Origin: Cycloclasticus sp. symbiont of Poecilosclerida sp. N
GTDB taxonomy: Bacteria; Pseudomonadota; Gammaproteobacteria; Methylococcales; Cycloclasticaceae
DNA: 64,000 nt
Reading direction: 5' to 3'
Assembly: GCA_002101205.1 (NCBI GenBank)
Contig: LWTM01000077.1
Coordinates: forward strand, 186,001-250,000
Shown here: positions 28,740 to 39,825 of the stretch, piece after piece
How positions within the stretch are numbered: position 1 is the stretch's first letter
Layout: every line of letters starts with the position of its first letter
Translations under genes and position numbers: made by a program
The notes under the pieces: generated by a model
Database searches by the model: none
What the model was told of the DNA's origin: nothing
What the model saw: only the letters and a program-made list of their open reading frames with translations

Positions 28740-29483
28740 GTGTTAGATGGACTAAATTCTTTCAATCAATCAGATATACCTAAGCATATTGCTATTGTTA
28801 TGGATGGTAATGGTCGTTGGGCGCAGCAAAGAAATAAACCGCGTACGTATGGGCATAAAGCGGGTGTTGATGCGCTAAGAGAAACGATAGAGTCCTGTGC
28901 GGAGATTGGAGTTGAGGCATTAACGGTATTTGCCTTTAGCAGTGAGAATTGGCTTAGACCTGTCAAAGAGGTCGATGTGCTAATGAATTTGTTTATGGTG
29001 ACACTTAAAAGCCAAGCAAAACGACTGCACAAGAATAATATCCGACTACTTGTTATTGGTGATAGATCAAGGTTCTCTGGTTCGCTACGAAATAAAATTA
29101 AAGAAGTTGAGCTGCTAACAGCGAGCAATAGTGGTATGTCTCTTGTTATAGCGGCAAACTATGGCGGGCATTGGGATATCGAACAGGCGGCCCATAAAAT
29201 GGTGCAAAAGTCTCTGGATTCTAATGTGCCGATTTCAAAATTGAACCTAGAAGACTACTTATCAACATCAGGTTTACCCACATTAGATTTATTCATTCGT
29301 ACGGGTGGCGAGAAAAGAGTGAGTAACTTTTTGCTTTGGCAAATTGCTTATAGTGAATTATATTTTACTGACACACTATGGCCAGATTTTGACAAACAAG
29401 ACCTTGTTTCAGCTATAGAGAGTTTTTCTTCACGTCACCGAAGATTTGGAAAAACCGATGAGCAAATCGATCAAAGCACCTAA
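28740..29483 (+). CDS. uppS: Undecaprenyl diphosphate synthase
   Basis: PKHIAIVMDGNGRWAQQRNKPRTYGHKAGVDALRE. Confidence 0.96.
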   Translation: MLDGLNSFNQSDIPKHIAIVMDGNGRWAQQRNKPRTYGHKAGVDALRETIESCAEIGVEALTVFAFSSENWLRPVKEVDVLMNLFMVTLKSQAKRLHKNNIRLLVIGDRSRFSGSLRNKIKEVELLTASNSGMSLVIAANYGGHWDIEQAAHKMVQKSLDSNVPISKLNLEDYLSTSGLPTLDLFIRTGGEKRVSNFLLWQIAYSELYFTDTLWPDFDKQDLVSAIESFSSRHRRFGKTDEQIDQST

Positions 29484-30309
29484 CTTTATGAATGGTCTAA
29501 CTCAGAGGTTGCTAACAGTTGCAGTTCTTATGCCAGTTGTTGTCTGGGTTGTGTTATTTTCCCCTGAGTCCGTATTTCTTTTTGTTTTAAGTGCAATTAT
29601 TGCTGTTGGTGCTTATGAATGGGGTGGTTTAAGCGGATTTAATTGCCCGATAAAGAAATCAGCTTTTGCACTAATAGTTTTGGCAATAGGACATACGGTT
29701 AATGGACTTGATAGCAATGCTTTATATCTCTTGTCTAGTGCAAGTTTGGTTTTTTGGATTATTTTCATAGCACTTGTTATTGCGAAGCCGAATTATCTTT
29801 TGAAAGCCCCACTTAGTCAGCCTCTCGTGGCCTTACTGGGCATTGTTGTTGTCTGCTTAACTTTCGTAGCGCTTTTTCAAATTAGAACAAGCTATGAACA
29901 AGGAGTAGCCTTATTGATGTACTTGTTGTTATTGGTATGGGCTGCGGACAGCGGTGCCTATTTCGCAGGACATTTTTTTGGTAAAAACAAATTATCCCCT
30001 GTGATTAGTCCTAGTAAATCAATTGAAGGGGTCATTGGGGGCTTATTAACGTGCTTAGTCTTTGCATTTGCTGGTGGACCATTTCTAATTGCTGAAGACA
30101 GATTCTTATTTATTGTTTTGTCGCTTTTTGTTGCGTTTGTTTCGGTGTATGGCGATTTGTTTGAAAGCCTAATGAAAAGGCGTGTAAATTTTAAAGACAG
30201 CGGGAGTATTTTACCTGGACACGGTGGTGTTTTAGATAGAATCGATAGCCTGATTGCCGCAGCACCGGTTTTTTTAGCTTGCCTTATGCTCAGTGGGTTG
30301 TTTAAGTGA
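29458..30309 (+). CDS. cdsA: Phosphatidate cytidylyltransferase
   Basis: ADSGAYFAGHFFGKNKLSPVISPSKSIEGVIGG...GDLFESLMKRRVNFKDSGSILPGHGGVLDRIDSL; start codon uncertain. Confidence 0.94.
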   Translation: MSKSIKAPNFMNGLTQRLLTVAVLMPVVVWVVLFSPESVFLFVLSAIIAVGAYEWGGLSGFNCPIKKSAFALIVLAIGHTVNGLDSNALYLLSSASLVFWIIFIALVIAKPNYLLKAPLSQPLVALLGIVVVCLTFVALFQIRTSYEQGVALLMYLLLLVWAADSGAYFAGHFFGKNKLSPVISPSKSIEGVIGGLLTCLVFAFAGGPFLIAEDRFLFIVLSLFVAFVSVYGDLFESLMKRRVNFKDSGSILPGHGGVLDRIDSLIAAAPVFLACLMLSGLFK

Positions 30310-31484
30310 AAGGTGTTTGTATCCTTGGTGCTACCGGCTCAGTTGGCGTCAATACGTTAGATGTTATTCGGCTTAATATCGAATCATATTCGGTCGTTGC
30401 TTTATCAGCGAACAAAAATATTGACCGCTTATTAGAACAGTGTATTGAGTTTAAACCATGCTACGCCTCCATTCCAGATGCAACCCTTGCCGAAGAGTTT
30501 AGAAAGAAAGTTGAGTGTTCTGACGCCTCCGCAACAAAGGTTTTATCAGGAATAGATTCATTGGAAATCTTGTCATCGTTAGACTCTGTGGACATTGTTG
30601 TCGCAGCAATAGTCGGTGCGGCGGGTCTATTGTCTTCTTTAGCGGCGGCAAAAGTAGGTAAGACCTTATTACTCGCAAATAAAGAATCATTGGTTATTTC
30701 TGGTAACTTACTCCTAGAGGCTGTTAACGACAGTGGTGCAACGTTGTTACCGCTTGATAGCGAGCATAACGCTTTGTTTCAATGTATGCCGCAAGGATAT
30801 AGAGTGGGTCAAACGGCTAAAGGTATCAGGAAAATTATACTGACAGCATCGGGGGGGCCTTTTTTAAATACGCCTTATGAAGAGCTTGCAAACGTTACCG
30901 TAGAGCAAGCGTGTAATCATCCAAAGTGGTCAATGGGACGTAAGATTTCTGTCGACTCGGCAACGATGATGAATAAAGGTCTTGAGGCCATTGAGGCGAG
31001 TTATTTATTTAATTTACCAGCCAGTTCAATTGATGTGTTGGTACACCCGCAAAGTATTATTCACTCAATGGTTGACTATGTTGATGGCTCGATTTTAGCG
31101 CAACTAGGCAACCCTGATATGCGAACACCGATAGCGCATGCTTTAGCGTGGCCGCAGCGCCATGACAGCGGTGTTTGCGCATTAGATTTTATTGTCAACA
31201 ATAAATTATCATTTCAGCCGCCGTCGTATGAGACCTTTCCTTGCCTAGGTTTGGCTTTTAGGGCATTGGAAGAAAAAGGCACTGCACCTGCCATATTAAA
31301 TGCAGCTAATGAAATTGCGGTGAATGCCTTTTTAGCGAGAAGAATTGGTTTTCTTGATATTCCGAAACTAATAGAAAAAACAATGTCCGCATCGACCATT
31401 GTTGCGGCGGATTCAATCGACACTGTTTTGATGGCCGATGCTGAGTCTCGCGAATTAACGACCCATTTGTTGGCTGAAATATGA
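30306..31484 (+). CDS. dxr: 1-deoxy-D-xylulose-5-phosphate reductoisomerase
   Basis: VCILGATGSVGVNTLDVIRLN...LANKESLVISG...LPLDSEHNALFQ. Confidence 0.97.
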   Translation: MKGVCILGATGSVGVNTLDVIRLNIESYSVVALSANKNIDRLLEQCIEFKPCYASIPDATLAEEFRKKVECSDASATKVLSGIDSLEILSSLDSVDIVVAAIVGAAGLLSSLAAAKVGKTLLLANKESLVISGNLLLEAVNDSGATLLPLDSEHNALFQCMPQGYRVGQTAKGIRKIILTASGGPFLNTPYEELANVTVEQACNHPKWSMGRKISVDSATMMNKGLEAIEASYLFNLPASSIDVLVHPQSIIHSMVDYVDGSILAQLGNPDMRTPIAHALAWPQRHDSGVCALDFIVNNKLSFQPPSYETFPCLGLAFRALEEKGTAPAILNAANEIAVNAFLARRIGFLDIPKLIEKTMSASTIVAADSIDTVLMADAESRELTTHLLAEI

Positions 31485-32842
31485 TGGCATTGCTGACTTC
31501 GGTTATCTCATTCATTGTCGCGCTGGGTGTTTTGGTGACAGTGCATGAGTTTGGGCATTTTTGGGTTGCGCGTAAATTTGGCGTCAAAGTATTACGCTTT
31601 TCTGTGGGTTTTGGTAAACCATTATTCACATTTAGGCGAAATAACGATTCTACTGAGTATGTCTTAGCGGGTATTCCTTTAGGTGGCTATGTAAAAATGT
31701 TGGATGAAAGCGAAGGTGCTGTTGAAGAGCACGAAAAGCACTTGGCGTTTAATAACAAACCTTTATTCAGTCGTTTCTTGATTGTATTGGCCGGCCCTGT
31801 GTTTAATTTACTTTTTGCTTTTTTTGCTTTTTTTGCCATTTTAACTATTGGTGAAGATGGGCTTAAGCCGGTAATAGGAGGCATGACCGAGTCAGGCATT
31901 GCGATTCATTCAGACATAGAGATAGGTGATGAAATTCTCGCAGTCAATGATCGGCCAACGGGCATTTGGAGAGTTGCTGTCGGTTTAATGGCTAGCGAGT
32001 TGTTAGATACAGGTCATGTTGAATTAACAGTTGCCAAAACAGGTGGCCAAGTAAAGAAAGTAGTGTTGAGTTTTCCAGCAAACCTTTTGCCGGAACCAAA
32101 CGAGGTCGTCGACCGTATTGGAATTGAGCCACTTTTGCCAAAAATAAAACCCATCATAGGTACAGTCATAGATGGAGAGGCGGGGCACAAAGCAGGTTTA
32201 AAACAAGGTGATTTGATTGTATCGGTTAATCAAAAAGCGATCGAAACATGGCGAGAATGGGTGAGCTTAATACGAACTAACCACAACAAATCAATATCTA
32301 TTCAAGTCATTAGAAATAACGACATATTACAGATGTCTGTTACGCCTAAGGAAATAACAGAAAATGGTGAGGTCATCGGTCGTATTGGTGTGTCACCAAT
32401 CGTTGATGAAAATATAGCGAGGGATTTTTATTCAAGTTACTCCTTGAGCGGGTTTTCTGCCATGACTGAAGCGGCAACACAAACCATTAACTATTCTTTA
32501 CTAACGTTTAAGCTTATAGGCAGAATGATTGTAGGGGAGGCATCTGTACAAAACTTGAGCGGCCCTATTCGTCTCGCGCAATATGCGGGTAAAACAGCGT
32601 CTATTGGGTTGGTCCCCTTCTTGAATTTTTTAGCCTTTTTGAGCATTAGCTTGGGGGTTATTAATTTGCTACCAATTCCTATGCTAGACGGCGGGCACTT
32701 GTTCTTTTATTTAATTGAGGCAGTTAAAGGCAAACCAGTGTCAGATAAGGCGCAAGGGGTGTTTATGCGGTTCGGCATGTTTGTTCTGCTGTCAATAATG
32801 CTTTTAGCAGTTTTTATAGATCTGAGCAGATTGTTGGGCTAA
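31481..32842 (+). CDS. rseP: Site-2 protease RseP
   Basis: VTVHEFGHFWVARKFGVKVLRFSVGFG (HExxH), PDZ domains, INLLPIPMLDGGHL. Confidence 0.95.
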   Translation: MMALLTSVISFIVALGVLVTVHEFGHFWVARKFGVKVLRFSVGFGKPLFTFRRNNDSTEYVLAGIPLGGYVKMLDESEGAVEEHEKHLAFNNKPLFSRFLIVLAGPVFNLLFAFFAFFAILTIGEDGLKPVIGGMTESGIAIHSDIEIGDEILAVNDRPTGIWRVAVGLMASELLDTGHVELTVAKTGGQVKKVVLSFPANLLPEPNEVVDRIGIEPLLPKIKPIIGTVIDGEAGHKAGLKQGDLIVSVNQKAIETWREWVSLIRTNHNKSISIQVIRNNDILQMSVTPKEITENGEVIGRIGVSPIVDENIARDFYSSYSLSGFSAMTEAATQTINYSLLTFKLIGRMIVGEASVQNLSGPIRLAQYAGKTASIGLVPFLNFLAFLSISLGVINLLPIPMLDGGHLFFYLIEAVKGKPVSDKAQGVFMRFGMFVLLSIMLLAVFIDLSRLLG

Positions 32843-32925
32843 CGTGTAAATTCGTATTGAGTCGGCTAGTTGTTTTACCTATACTAACGAGATATATCTA
32901 AAATAAACGTAAAAGAAATTAAATC

Positions 32926-35208
32926 GTGATAAGAACAATCAAAATTTTATGTGTAACAGTTGCCTTGCTTTTGGCCTCGGCCACAGCATTTGCTGCTGAC
33001 TCCTTCACCATTAAAGACATTCGCATCGATGGCTTGCAAAGGATTACGGCGGGTGCTGTTTTTAATGCCTTGACAACCAAAGTAGGCGATACCTTTGATG
33101 ATGCTCGTTCCGAAGACATCATTAGAGAGTTATTCCGAATGGGGTTTTTTAGCGACGTCAGTGTTGATCAAGACAATGATACGCTTATTATTTCAGTCAA
33201 AGAAAGAGCCGCTATTACGAGTATTGAGTTAGAAGGCAATAAAGATATTGAAACAGAGCAACTGCTAGAGGCATTCAAAGACGTCGGCATGGCAACAGGG
33301 CGAGTTTTTAACCCTTTAGTTTTGGACAAAGTTAAAAATGAATTATTGCAGCAGTATTACAACAATGGTAAATATTCTGCTGAAGTTGAAAGCAAAGTTA
33401 CGGTGCTTGAACGAAACCGCGTGGCTATTTTAATTAGTGTTGTAGAAGGTTCAGCGGCCAAGATTAAAAAAATCAATATTGTAGGTAATAAGTCTTTCTC
33501 TGATGAAGACATCCTTAGCGAGTTTGAACTCACCGCGCCAACACTATTCTCATTTTATACGAATAGCGATCAATACTCGAAACAAAAATTGTCTGCCGAT
33601 TTAGAAAGAGTTAATTCTTTTTACCAAAATCGTGGCTTTATTAACTTTAACGTGGTTTCCACACAGGTTTCTATTAGCCCAGATAAAAACGGCATTTATA
33701 TAACAATCAACTTAGACGAAGATGAAGTGCATACCATCGGTGAGGTGAAACTTGCAGGTGAATTAATTGTTAATCCGGATAAGCTCATTCCACTTGTGAG
33801 CGTTCAGGTAGGCGATGTTTTTTCTAGAAAAAAGGCGATCCAAACGTCCGAAAATATCTCAACTATTCTCGGTAATGAGGGACATTCATTTGCTAACGTG
33901 AATATGATTCCCGAAATTGACAAAGAAACCTCTACAGTAAAAGTTACTTTCTTTGTTGACCCCGGTAAGCGCGTTTACGTTCGCCGGGTTGTTATCAAAG
34001 GCAATACAAAGACGCGTGATGAAGTGTTAAGAAGAGAAATAAGGCAAATGGAGGCGGCGCCCATTTCGACCTTGTCTATTGAACGTTCCAAAGCTCGGCT
34101 GTCTCGCTTAGGACATTTCGACGAAGTAGATGTGCAGACAGTACCTGTTCCTGGTACAAGCGATCAAGTTGACGTGGAATACACGGTAAAAGAAAGGTCA
34201 TCAGGTAATATTTTAGCTGGTGCAGGGTTTTCTCAATCTCAAGGCCTAGTGCTTAATGCCAGTATTAGTCAAAATAACTTTTTAGGTACAGGCAAAAGAA
34301 TGAGTGCCAGCTTTAATAACAGTTCTGTTAACACGGTGTACAGTTTAGGTTACACGAACCCTTACTACACAATCGATGGTGTAAGTCGTGGATTTAATAT
34401 TCGTTACAAAACAACGGATGCTGAAGAGGCGAACACTTCGTCATATTCAACAGAAACGTTTTCTGGTGGTGTTAATTTTGGCTTGCCTGTGAACGAACGA
34501 GACCGGATAGGGTTCGGCTTGAATCTTGAATCAACGGCACTCGACTTGAACCAAATCGATTCTGGAAGGGCTGCTGCTTTTGTTAGAGAAAACAGTGATG
34601 CATATATAAATTTAAAGGCCTCTGCCAGTTGGGCTACAGACACAAGAAACAGAGCCGTGTTTGCAACTCGGGGTGGTTCGAAGCGTTTATTTGGAGTGGT
34701 AACGGTTCCTGGCTCCGATCTTGAGTTTTATAAAATATCATATAACCAAAAGCAATATATTCCTATTACAAAACATACAACATTGTATTTAAATGGTGAG
34801 CTTGGTTATGGTGGCTCATATGGTGCGATTGATTCACTTCCGTTTTTTGAAAACTATTATGCGGGTGGCAAAAACTCAGTTAGAGGCTTTGAGGATAATA
34901 CACTAGGCCTAAGGGATGAATCTAATGATCCTGTTGGTGGTAATGTGAAGCTCATTGCTAATGCTGAATTTATTTTTCCAGTTCCATTTTTGCCAGAAAG
35001 TAAAACAGTTAGATTAAGTACGTTTATCGATGCGGGTAATGTTTTTGATGATGAAATTGATATTGCTGAATTACGTTACTCTGTTGGAATATCGGCTAAA
35101 TGGTTATCACCATTTGGTGCCTTATCAATCAGTTTGGCCTTGCCTATAAATGATGGTGAAAATGATGAAGTACAAGCGTTTCAGTTTTCTTTCGGCACTG
35201 GAATATAA
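32926..35208 (+). CDS. bamA: Outer membrane assembly protein BamA (POTRA plus barrel)
   Basis: Signal peptide, FTIKDIRIDGLQRITAGAVFNAL, YYAGGKNSVRGFEDNTLG. Confidence 0.96.
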   Translation: MIRTIKILCVTVALLLASATAFAADSFTIKDIRIDGLQRITAGAVFNALTTKVGDTFDDARSEDIIRELFRMGFFSDVSVDQDNDTLIISVKERAAITSIELEGNKDIETEQLLEAFKDVGMATGRVFNPLVLDKVKNELLQQYYNNGKYSAEVESKVTVLERNRVAILISVVEGSAAKIKKINIVGNKSFSDEDILSEFELTAPTLFSFYTNSDQYSKQKLSADLERVNSFYQNRGFINFNVVSTQVSISPDKNGIYITINLDEDEVHTIGEVKLAGELIVNPDKLIPLVSVQVGDVFSRKKAIQTSENISTILGNEGHSFANVNMIPEIDKETSTVKVTFFVDPGKRVYVRRVVIKGNTKTRDEVLRREIRQMEAAPISTLSIERSKARLSRLGHFDEVDVQTVPVPGTSDQVDVEYTVKERSSGNILAGAGFSQSQGLVLNASISQNNFLGTGKRMSASFNNSSVNTVYSLGYTNPYYTIDGVSRGFNIRYKTTDAEEANTSSYSTETFSGGVNFGLPVNERDRIGFGLNLESTALDLNQIDSGRAAAFVRENSDAYINLKASASWATDTRNRAVFATRGGSKRLFGVVTVPGSDLEFYKISYNQKQYIPITKHTTLYLNGELGYGGSYGAIDSLPFFENYYAGGKNSVRGFEDNTLGLRDESNDPVGGNVKLIANAEFIFPVPFLPESKTVRLSTFIDAGNVFDDEIDIAELRYSVGISAKWLSPFGALSISLALPINDGENDEVQAFQFSFGTGI

Positions 35209-35239
35209 GTTATTATAAATATTTTTTGGGGGAGATACC

Positions 35240-35752
35240 TTGAGATTTTTCAAACAAGTTTTAATTACGACTATTCTAACAATTGCTTTAGCAAGCACGC
35301 TAGCCCAAGCGACTGGTATTAAAATTGGCTTTGTCAACGTAGCTAAAATATTAGAAAAAGCCCCGCAGGCTGAAACGGCTAAAGTCTCTTTAGAAAAAGA
35401 GTTTTCCCCTAGAAATAAGCGTTTGCTGGCCAATCAAAGAGAAATTAAAAAACTAGATGAAACACTTTCACGTAATGCAAAGCTGATGAATAAAACAGAG
35501 GTGCGTAGATTACAACGTGACGTGCTTGAGAAAAAAAGAGCATATAAACGTGACCAAGAAGAGTACATGGAAGACTTTAATTTGCGCCGTAATGAAGAAC
35601 TTGCAAAGTTGCAACGCCTTGTTTTTGAAGCAATTAAAGGCTTGTCAGAAACTGAAAAATACGACTTGGTGCTGCATGATGGCGTAGTGTTTGCAAGTGA
35701 CGCTGTAGATATTACGATGAAGGTGCAGCAACGATTATTTTTCCTTAAATAA
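35240..35752 (+). CDS. skp: OmpH/Skp periplasmic chaperone
   Basis: [35 protein letters not shown]. Confidence 0.9.
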   Translation: MRFFKQVLITTILTIALASTLAQATGIKIGFVNVAKILEKAPQAETAKVSLEKEFSPRNKRLLANQREIKKLDETLSRNAKLMNKTEVRRLQRDVLEKKRAYKRDQEEYMEDFNLRRNEELAKLQRLVFEAIKGLSETEKYDLVLHDGVVFASDAVDITMKVQQRLFFLK

Positions 35753-35774
35753 AACTGAGCGAAGGTTCTGTTTT

Positions 35775-36800
35775 GTGATAATTCCCCTAAAAGACTTAGC
35801 TGCACATATAGGTGCGGAATTAAGAGGGGACCCTGAGCACACAGTAGAAAGCTGCTCAACATTAGAATTAGCTCATGATGGGCAACTATCGTTTATTTAT
35901 AACTCAACGTATATTAAAGCTTTAAAGACGACAAAAGCAGGCGTGGTTATTTTATCTGAACCCCTTGCTGATGAGTGTCCTGTTAATGCGCTCGTTGTTG
36001 AAAACCCCTATTTATCCTATGCGAAAGCTGCAACGCTAATTCACCAAAAATCTAAACAGGTCGGAGACATTCATGCGACAGCTATTATTGGTGATAAGTC
36101 ATATATAGCAAAAGACTGCGTTATTGGCCCAAATGTGGTTGTATCAAAAAACGTGAGCCTACAAAGTGGTTGCACAGTGAGTGCTGGTTGTTTTATTGAT
36201 GACAATGTCAGCATGGGTAAAAATGTTACTTTAATGGCGAATGTCACTATTGGTGTGGGCACACATATTGGTGATAATGTTACGATTCACCCTGGGGCTG
36301 TTATCGGAAGTGATGGCTTTGGGTATGCGCCATTAGGCGACCATAAAGGGTGGCAGAAAGTCCCGCAAATTGGTCATGTTGTTATCGGTAATAATGTTGA
36401 AATAGGTGCTAACACAACCGTTGATTGTGGCACTTTAGGAAACACAATTATCGGTAACGGTGTTAAAATTGATAACCAAGTTATGATTGCTCATAATGTA
36501 AAAATTGGTGACCACAGTGCTATCGCTGGCTGCGCGGGTATCGCGGGTAGCACAACGATTGGAAAGCACTGTACCTTAGCTGGAGGCGTTGGCCTTGTAG
36601 GTCATATCTCAATTGCTGATGGCGTACATGTGACGGGCATGACGATGGTAACGCACTCGATTAAACAAGCTGGTGTGTATTCATCAGGAACGCCATTTCA
36701 AACAAATCGTGACTGGTTGAAAAACGCTGTTCGTTTTAAACAATTAGATAAATTAACAAAAAAAATCAATCAACTAATAAAATCCCAGAAGGATGATTAA
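35775..36800 (+). CDS. lpxD: UDP-3-O-(acyl)glucosamine N-acyltransferase
   Basis: [15 protein letters not shown], hexapeptide repeats, [24 protein letters not shown]. Confidence 0.96.
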   Translation: MIIPLKDLAAHIGAELRGDPEHTVESCSTLELAHDGQLSFIYNSTYIKALKTTKAGVVILSEPLADECPVNALVVENPYLSYAKAATLIHQKSKQVGDIHATAIIGDKSYIAKDCVIGPNVVVSKNVSLQSGCTVSAGCFIDDNVSMGKNVTLMANVTIGVGTHIGDNVTIHPGAVIGSDGFGYAPLGDHKGWQKVPQIGHVVIGNNVEIGANTTVDCGTLGNTIIGNGVKIDNQVMIAHNVKIGDHSAIAGCAGIAGSTTIGKHCTLAGGVGLVGHISIADGVHVTGMTMVTHSIKQAGVYSSGTPFQTNRDWLKNAVRFKQLDKLTKKINQLIKSQKDD

Positions 36801-37249
36801 TGCAGCAAGATGATGTAAGAAAAGTAATGGAATTTCTACCGCATCGTTATCCTTTTTTGATGATTGACCGAGTAGTTGAATATGAACTAGGCAAGCGTTT
36901 ATTGGCCTTAAAGAATGTTTCCTATAATGAACCGCAATTTACAGGACACTTCCCGCATAACCCAATAATGCCTGGCGTATTAATTATTGAAGCCTTAGCG
37001 CAGGCAACAGGATTGTTATCGATGAAAACATTAGCTGACCAAGGTGAAAACTTTGGTGAGTATTACCTTGTTGGAGTGGATAACGCGAGGTTTAAACGTT
37101 CAGTTGTACCGGGTGATCAATTAATGCTTGAAGTACTGCATAAAAAAAATAAGCGTAACATTTGGTCTTTTTCTACGACGGCCACTGTTGATGGTAAGTT
37201 GATTGTGTCAGCAGACATTATGTGCGCATCAAAGGAATCGACCAAATGA
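36800..37249 (+). CDS. fabZ: 3-hydroxyacyl-ACP dehydratase FabZ
   Basis: VMEFLPHRYPFLMIDRVVE...FTGHFPHNPIMPGVLIIEALAQ. Confidence 0.97.
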   Translation: MQQDDVRKVMEFLPHRYPFLMIDRVVEYELGKRLLALKNVSYNEPQFTGHFPHNPIMPGVLIIEALAQATGLLSMKTLADQGENFGEYYLVGVDNARFKRSVVPGDQLMLEVLHKKNKRNIWSFSTTATVDGKLIVSADIMCASKESTK

Positions 37250-38016
37250 TTCATCCCACAGCCATTATTGATTCTGCCTCGAAGGTTGCTGCAGATGTAG
37301 AAATTGGCCCTTATACAGTTATTGGCGCGAATGTTTCAATTGATTCAGGAACGATTGTTGGGTCACATGTCACCATTAACGGTACGACGAGCATCGGGAA
37401 AAACAATCGTATTTATCAGTTTTCTTCTGTAGGAGAGGACCCTCAAGATAAAAAATATGTCGGTGAGAACTCGTATTTAGAAATTGGCGATAATAATGAA
37501 ATCCGTGAGTTCACAACGATTCATAGAGGGACTACTCAAGATAAAAACATTACGATCATTGGAAGCAATAACTTATTAATGGCGTATACGCATGTCGCCC
37601 ATGACTGCGTAATTGCCGACGATGTTATTCTAGCTAATGCGGCCTCGTTAGGCGGGCATGTGCATGTTGGAAATAATGTAATTTTAGGTGGGTTTTCTAT
37701 CGTCCATCAATTTTGTCATTTGGGCGATCATTGTTTTTCTGCTATGGGCAGCGCAATCAGTAAAGATGTACCGCCATTCGTAACGGTAGGCGGCAGGCCT
37801 ACAAAGCCTCATGGCATTAACTCTGTCGGTTTGGAACGCCGTGGGTTTTCTAAGGATGCGATTTTACAGATTAAGCGAGCCTATAAAATTTTGTATAAGT
37901 CTGGGTTGAAGTTAGCAGATGCTACTAATGAATTAACAGCTGTTTCAAAAGAACAACCAGAGTTAGCTCTTATGGTTGAATTCTTGCAAAACTCAAGTCG
38001 AAGCATTTTACGATAA
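37246..38016 (+). CDS. lpxA: UDP-N-acetylglucosamine acyltransferase
   Basis: MIHPTAIIDSASKVAADVEIGPYTVIGANVSI. Confidence 0.96.
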   Translation: MIHPTAIIDSASKVAADVEIGPYTVIGANVSIDSGTIVGSHVTINGTTSIGKNNRIYQFSSVGEDPQDKKYVGENSYLEIGDNNEIREFTTIHRGTTQDKNITIIGSNNLLMAYTHVAHDCVIADDVILANAASLGGHVHVGNNVILGGFSIVHQFCHLGDHCFSAMGSAISKDVPPFVTVGGRPTKPHGINSVGLERRGFSKDAILQIKRAYKILYKSGLKLADATNELTAVSKEQPELALMVEFLQNSSRSILR

Positions 38017-38119
38017 TTTTCTATGGGGGGGATATCTAAAGCGTCTTTTAAGCCCCTACTTGTTGATGTTTGATAAACAATAAAATAGGTCGACCACTAT
38101 CAATAAGCCTGTAAAAATT

Positions 38120-39256
38120 ATGATGGTTGCTGGTGAGCATTCAGGAGATATTCTGGGTGTTTGCTTAATGAAACGCCTGAAAGAATATTACCCGAATATT
38201 GTGTTTGCAGGGATTGGCGGGCAGCGGATGGAGTCTGAGGGCTTTATATCCTATTACCCAATGTCCAAGCTTTCAGTGTTTGGTCTATTTGAAGTGCTTA
38301 AACATTTGCCAGAACTTTTAGGGATACGGCGGAACCTGAGAAAGAGTATTTTGCATGAAAATCCAGATGTTTTTATAGGAATAGATGCGCCTGACTTTAA
38401 TTTAAAGCTTGAAAATGACCTTTATCAAAAAGGTATTAAGACTGTGCATTACGTGAGCCCAACGGTTTGGGCTTGGCGCCCTAAAAGAATAAAAAAACTA
38501 ATTAATTCGCTTAACGCGCTATTATGTATTTTCCCGTTCGAGGAAGAATACTTTAAAAATACGCCTGTACCCGCTCATTTTATTGGCCACCCATTGGCTG
38601 ACGAATATGAAGATCATGAAGGGACGTTATCAGCGAGAAAAGAGTTGTTAATTAATCCTGAGGCACCCGTTCTTACGATGATGCCAGGCAGTCGCCTTGG
38701 AGAGCTGGAACGGCATAGTTTGATTTTTCTTGAAACCGCGCAACGTTGTTCGAATGAAATTACAGGACTTAAAGTTCTTGTACCTTTACCAGATAGTGCG
38801 GCGGTTGAAGTTTTCCGCAATATATATGAGCAATCGGGGATAAAGTTAGATCTAGAAATAAAGGAAATGGCAGGTAAAACTATGATTGCAGCATCCGATA
38901 TGGTGTTGGTTGCATCTGGCACAGCAACACTTGAAGCGATGTTGCTTAAAAAGCCAATGGTTGTAGCTTATAAATTATCGGCGCTAACAACATGGGTCTT
39001 TAGAGCGTTTGATTTACTAAAGGCCCCTTATGTATCGATGCCTAATTTAATAGCCGGAAAAGGCTTGGTAAAAGAATACTTGCATGAGGAAATGACGACC
39101 GAGGCATTAACAAAAGAATTACTACGGTTACACCAGACGCCCGAAGCGGTGCGAAGTATGGAGAAGGAATTCACAAAAATGGCAACAAAACTAACACGCG
39201 ACGCTAGTACTCAGGCGGCAAAGATTGTTATTCGCATTATTGAAGGTGAAAATTAG
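38120..39256 (+). CDS. lpxB: Lipid-A-disaccharide synthase
   Basis: MMVAGEHSGDILGVCLMKRLKEYYPNIVFAGIGGQRMESEGF. Confidence 0.95.
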   Translation: MMVAGEHSGDILGVCLMKRLKEYYPNIVFAGIGGQRMESEGFISYYPMSKLSVFGLFEVLKHLPELLGIRRNLRKSILHENPDVFIGIDAPDFNLKLENDLYQKGIKTVHYVSPTVWAWRPKRIKKLINSLNALLCIFPFEEEYFKNTPVPAHFIGHPLADEYEDHEGTLSARKELLINPEAPVLTMMPGSRLGELERHSLIFLETAQRCSNEITGLKVLVPLPDSAAVEVFRNIYEQSGIKLDLEIKEMAGKTMIAASDMVLVASGTATLEAMLLKKPMVVAYKLSALTTWVFRAFDLLKAPYVSMPNLIAGKGLVKEYLHEEMTTEALTKELLRLHQTPEAVRSMEKEFTKMATKLTRDASTQAAKIVIRIIEGEN

Positions 39257-39258
39257 TA

Positions 39259-39825
39259 ATGAAGCAGCTTATTGTCGGCTTAGATGAAGTTGGTCGCGGC
39301 TGTATAGCTGGGCCTGTCGTTGCTGCGGCAGTTATTCTTGATAGCGACAAGCCCATCAGTGGTTTGATGGATTCAAAAAAATTATCTGAAAAAAAACGAG
39401 GCGAACTGTCTTCAATAATTATAAAGTATGCGAAAGATTGGTCTATTGGCCGCGCTGAAGCGTCTGAAATTGACGAAATTAACATTCTGCAAGCAAGTCT
39501 GTTAGCGATGAAAAGAGCCTTTGACGGTCTAACCGTCAGTGCTAACTTTGCTCAAGTTGACGGCACTTTTTATCCCGATATACGGGTTCCTGGAGAATGC
39601 ATAAAAGGAGGGGATAATTTGATTGCAGAAATTTCAGCCGCTTCAATTATAGCGAAGGTATACAGGGATGAACATATGGCGCTTCTTGATGTTCTAAATC
39701 CAGGTTATGAATTGTCTAAACATATGGGCTATCCCACGCCAGCGCATAAAAAGCACATTATGAATAAAGGTGTAACAGAAATATATCGCCAGTCTTTTGC
39801 TCCGGTGAAGCAGTTGTCATTATGA
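39259..39825 (+). CDS. rnhB: Ribonuclease HII
   Basis: LIVGLDEVGRGCIAGPVVAAAVIL. Confidence 0.95.
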   Translation: MKQLIVGLDEVGRGCIAGPVVAAAVILDSDKPISGLMDSKKLSEKKRGELSSIIIKYAKDWSIGRAEASEIDEINILQASLLAMKRAFDGLTVSANFAQVDGTFYPDIRVPGECIKGGDNLIAEISAASIIAKVYRDEHMALLDVLNPGYELSKHMGYPTPAHKKHIMNKGVTEIYRQSFAPVKQLSL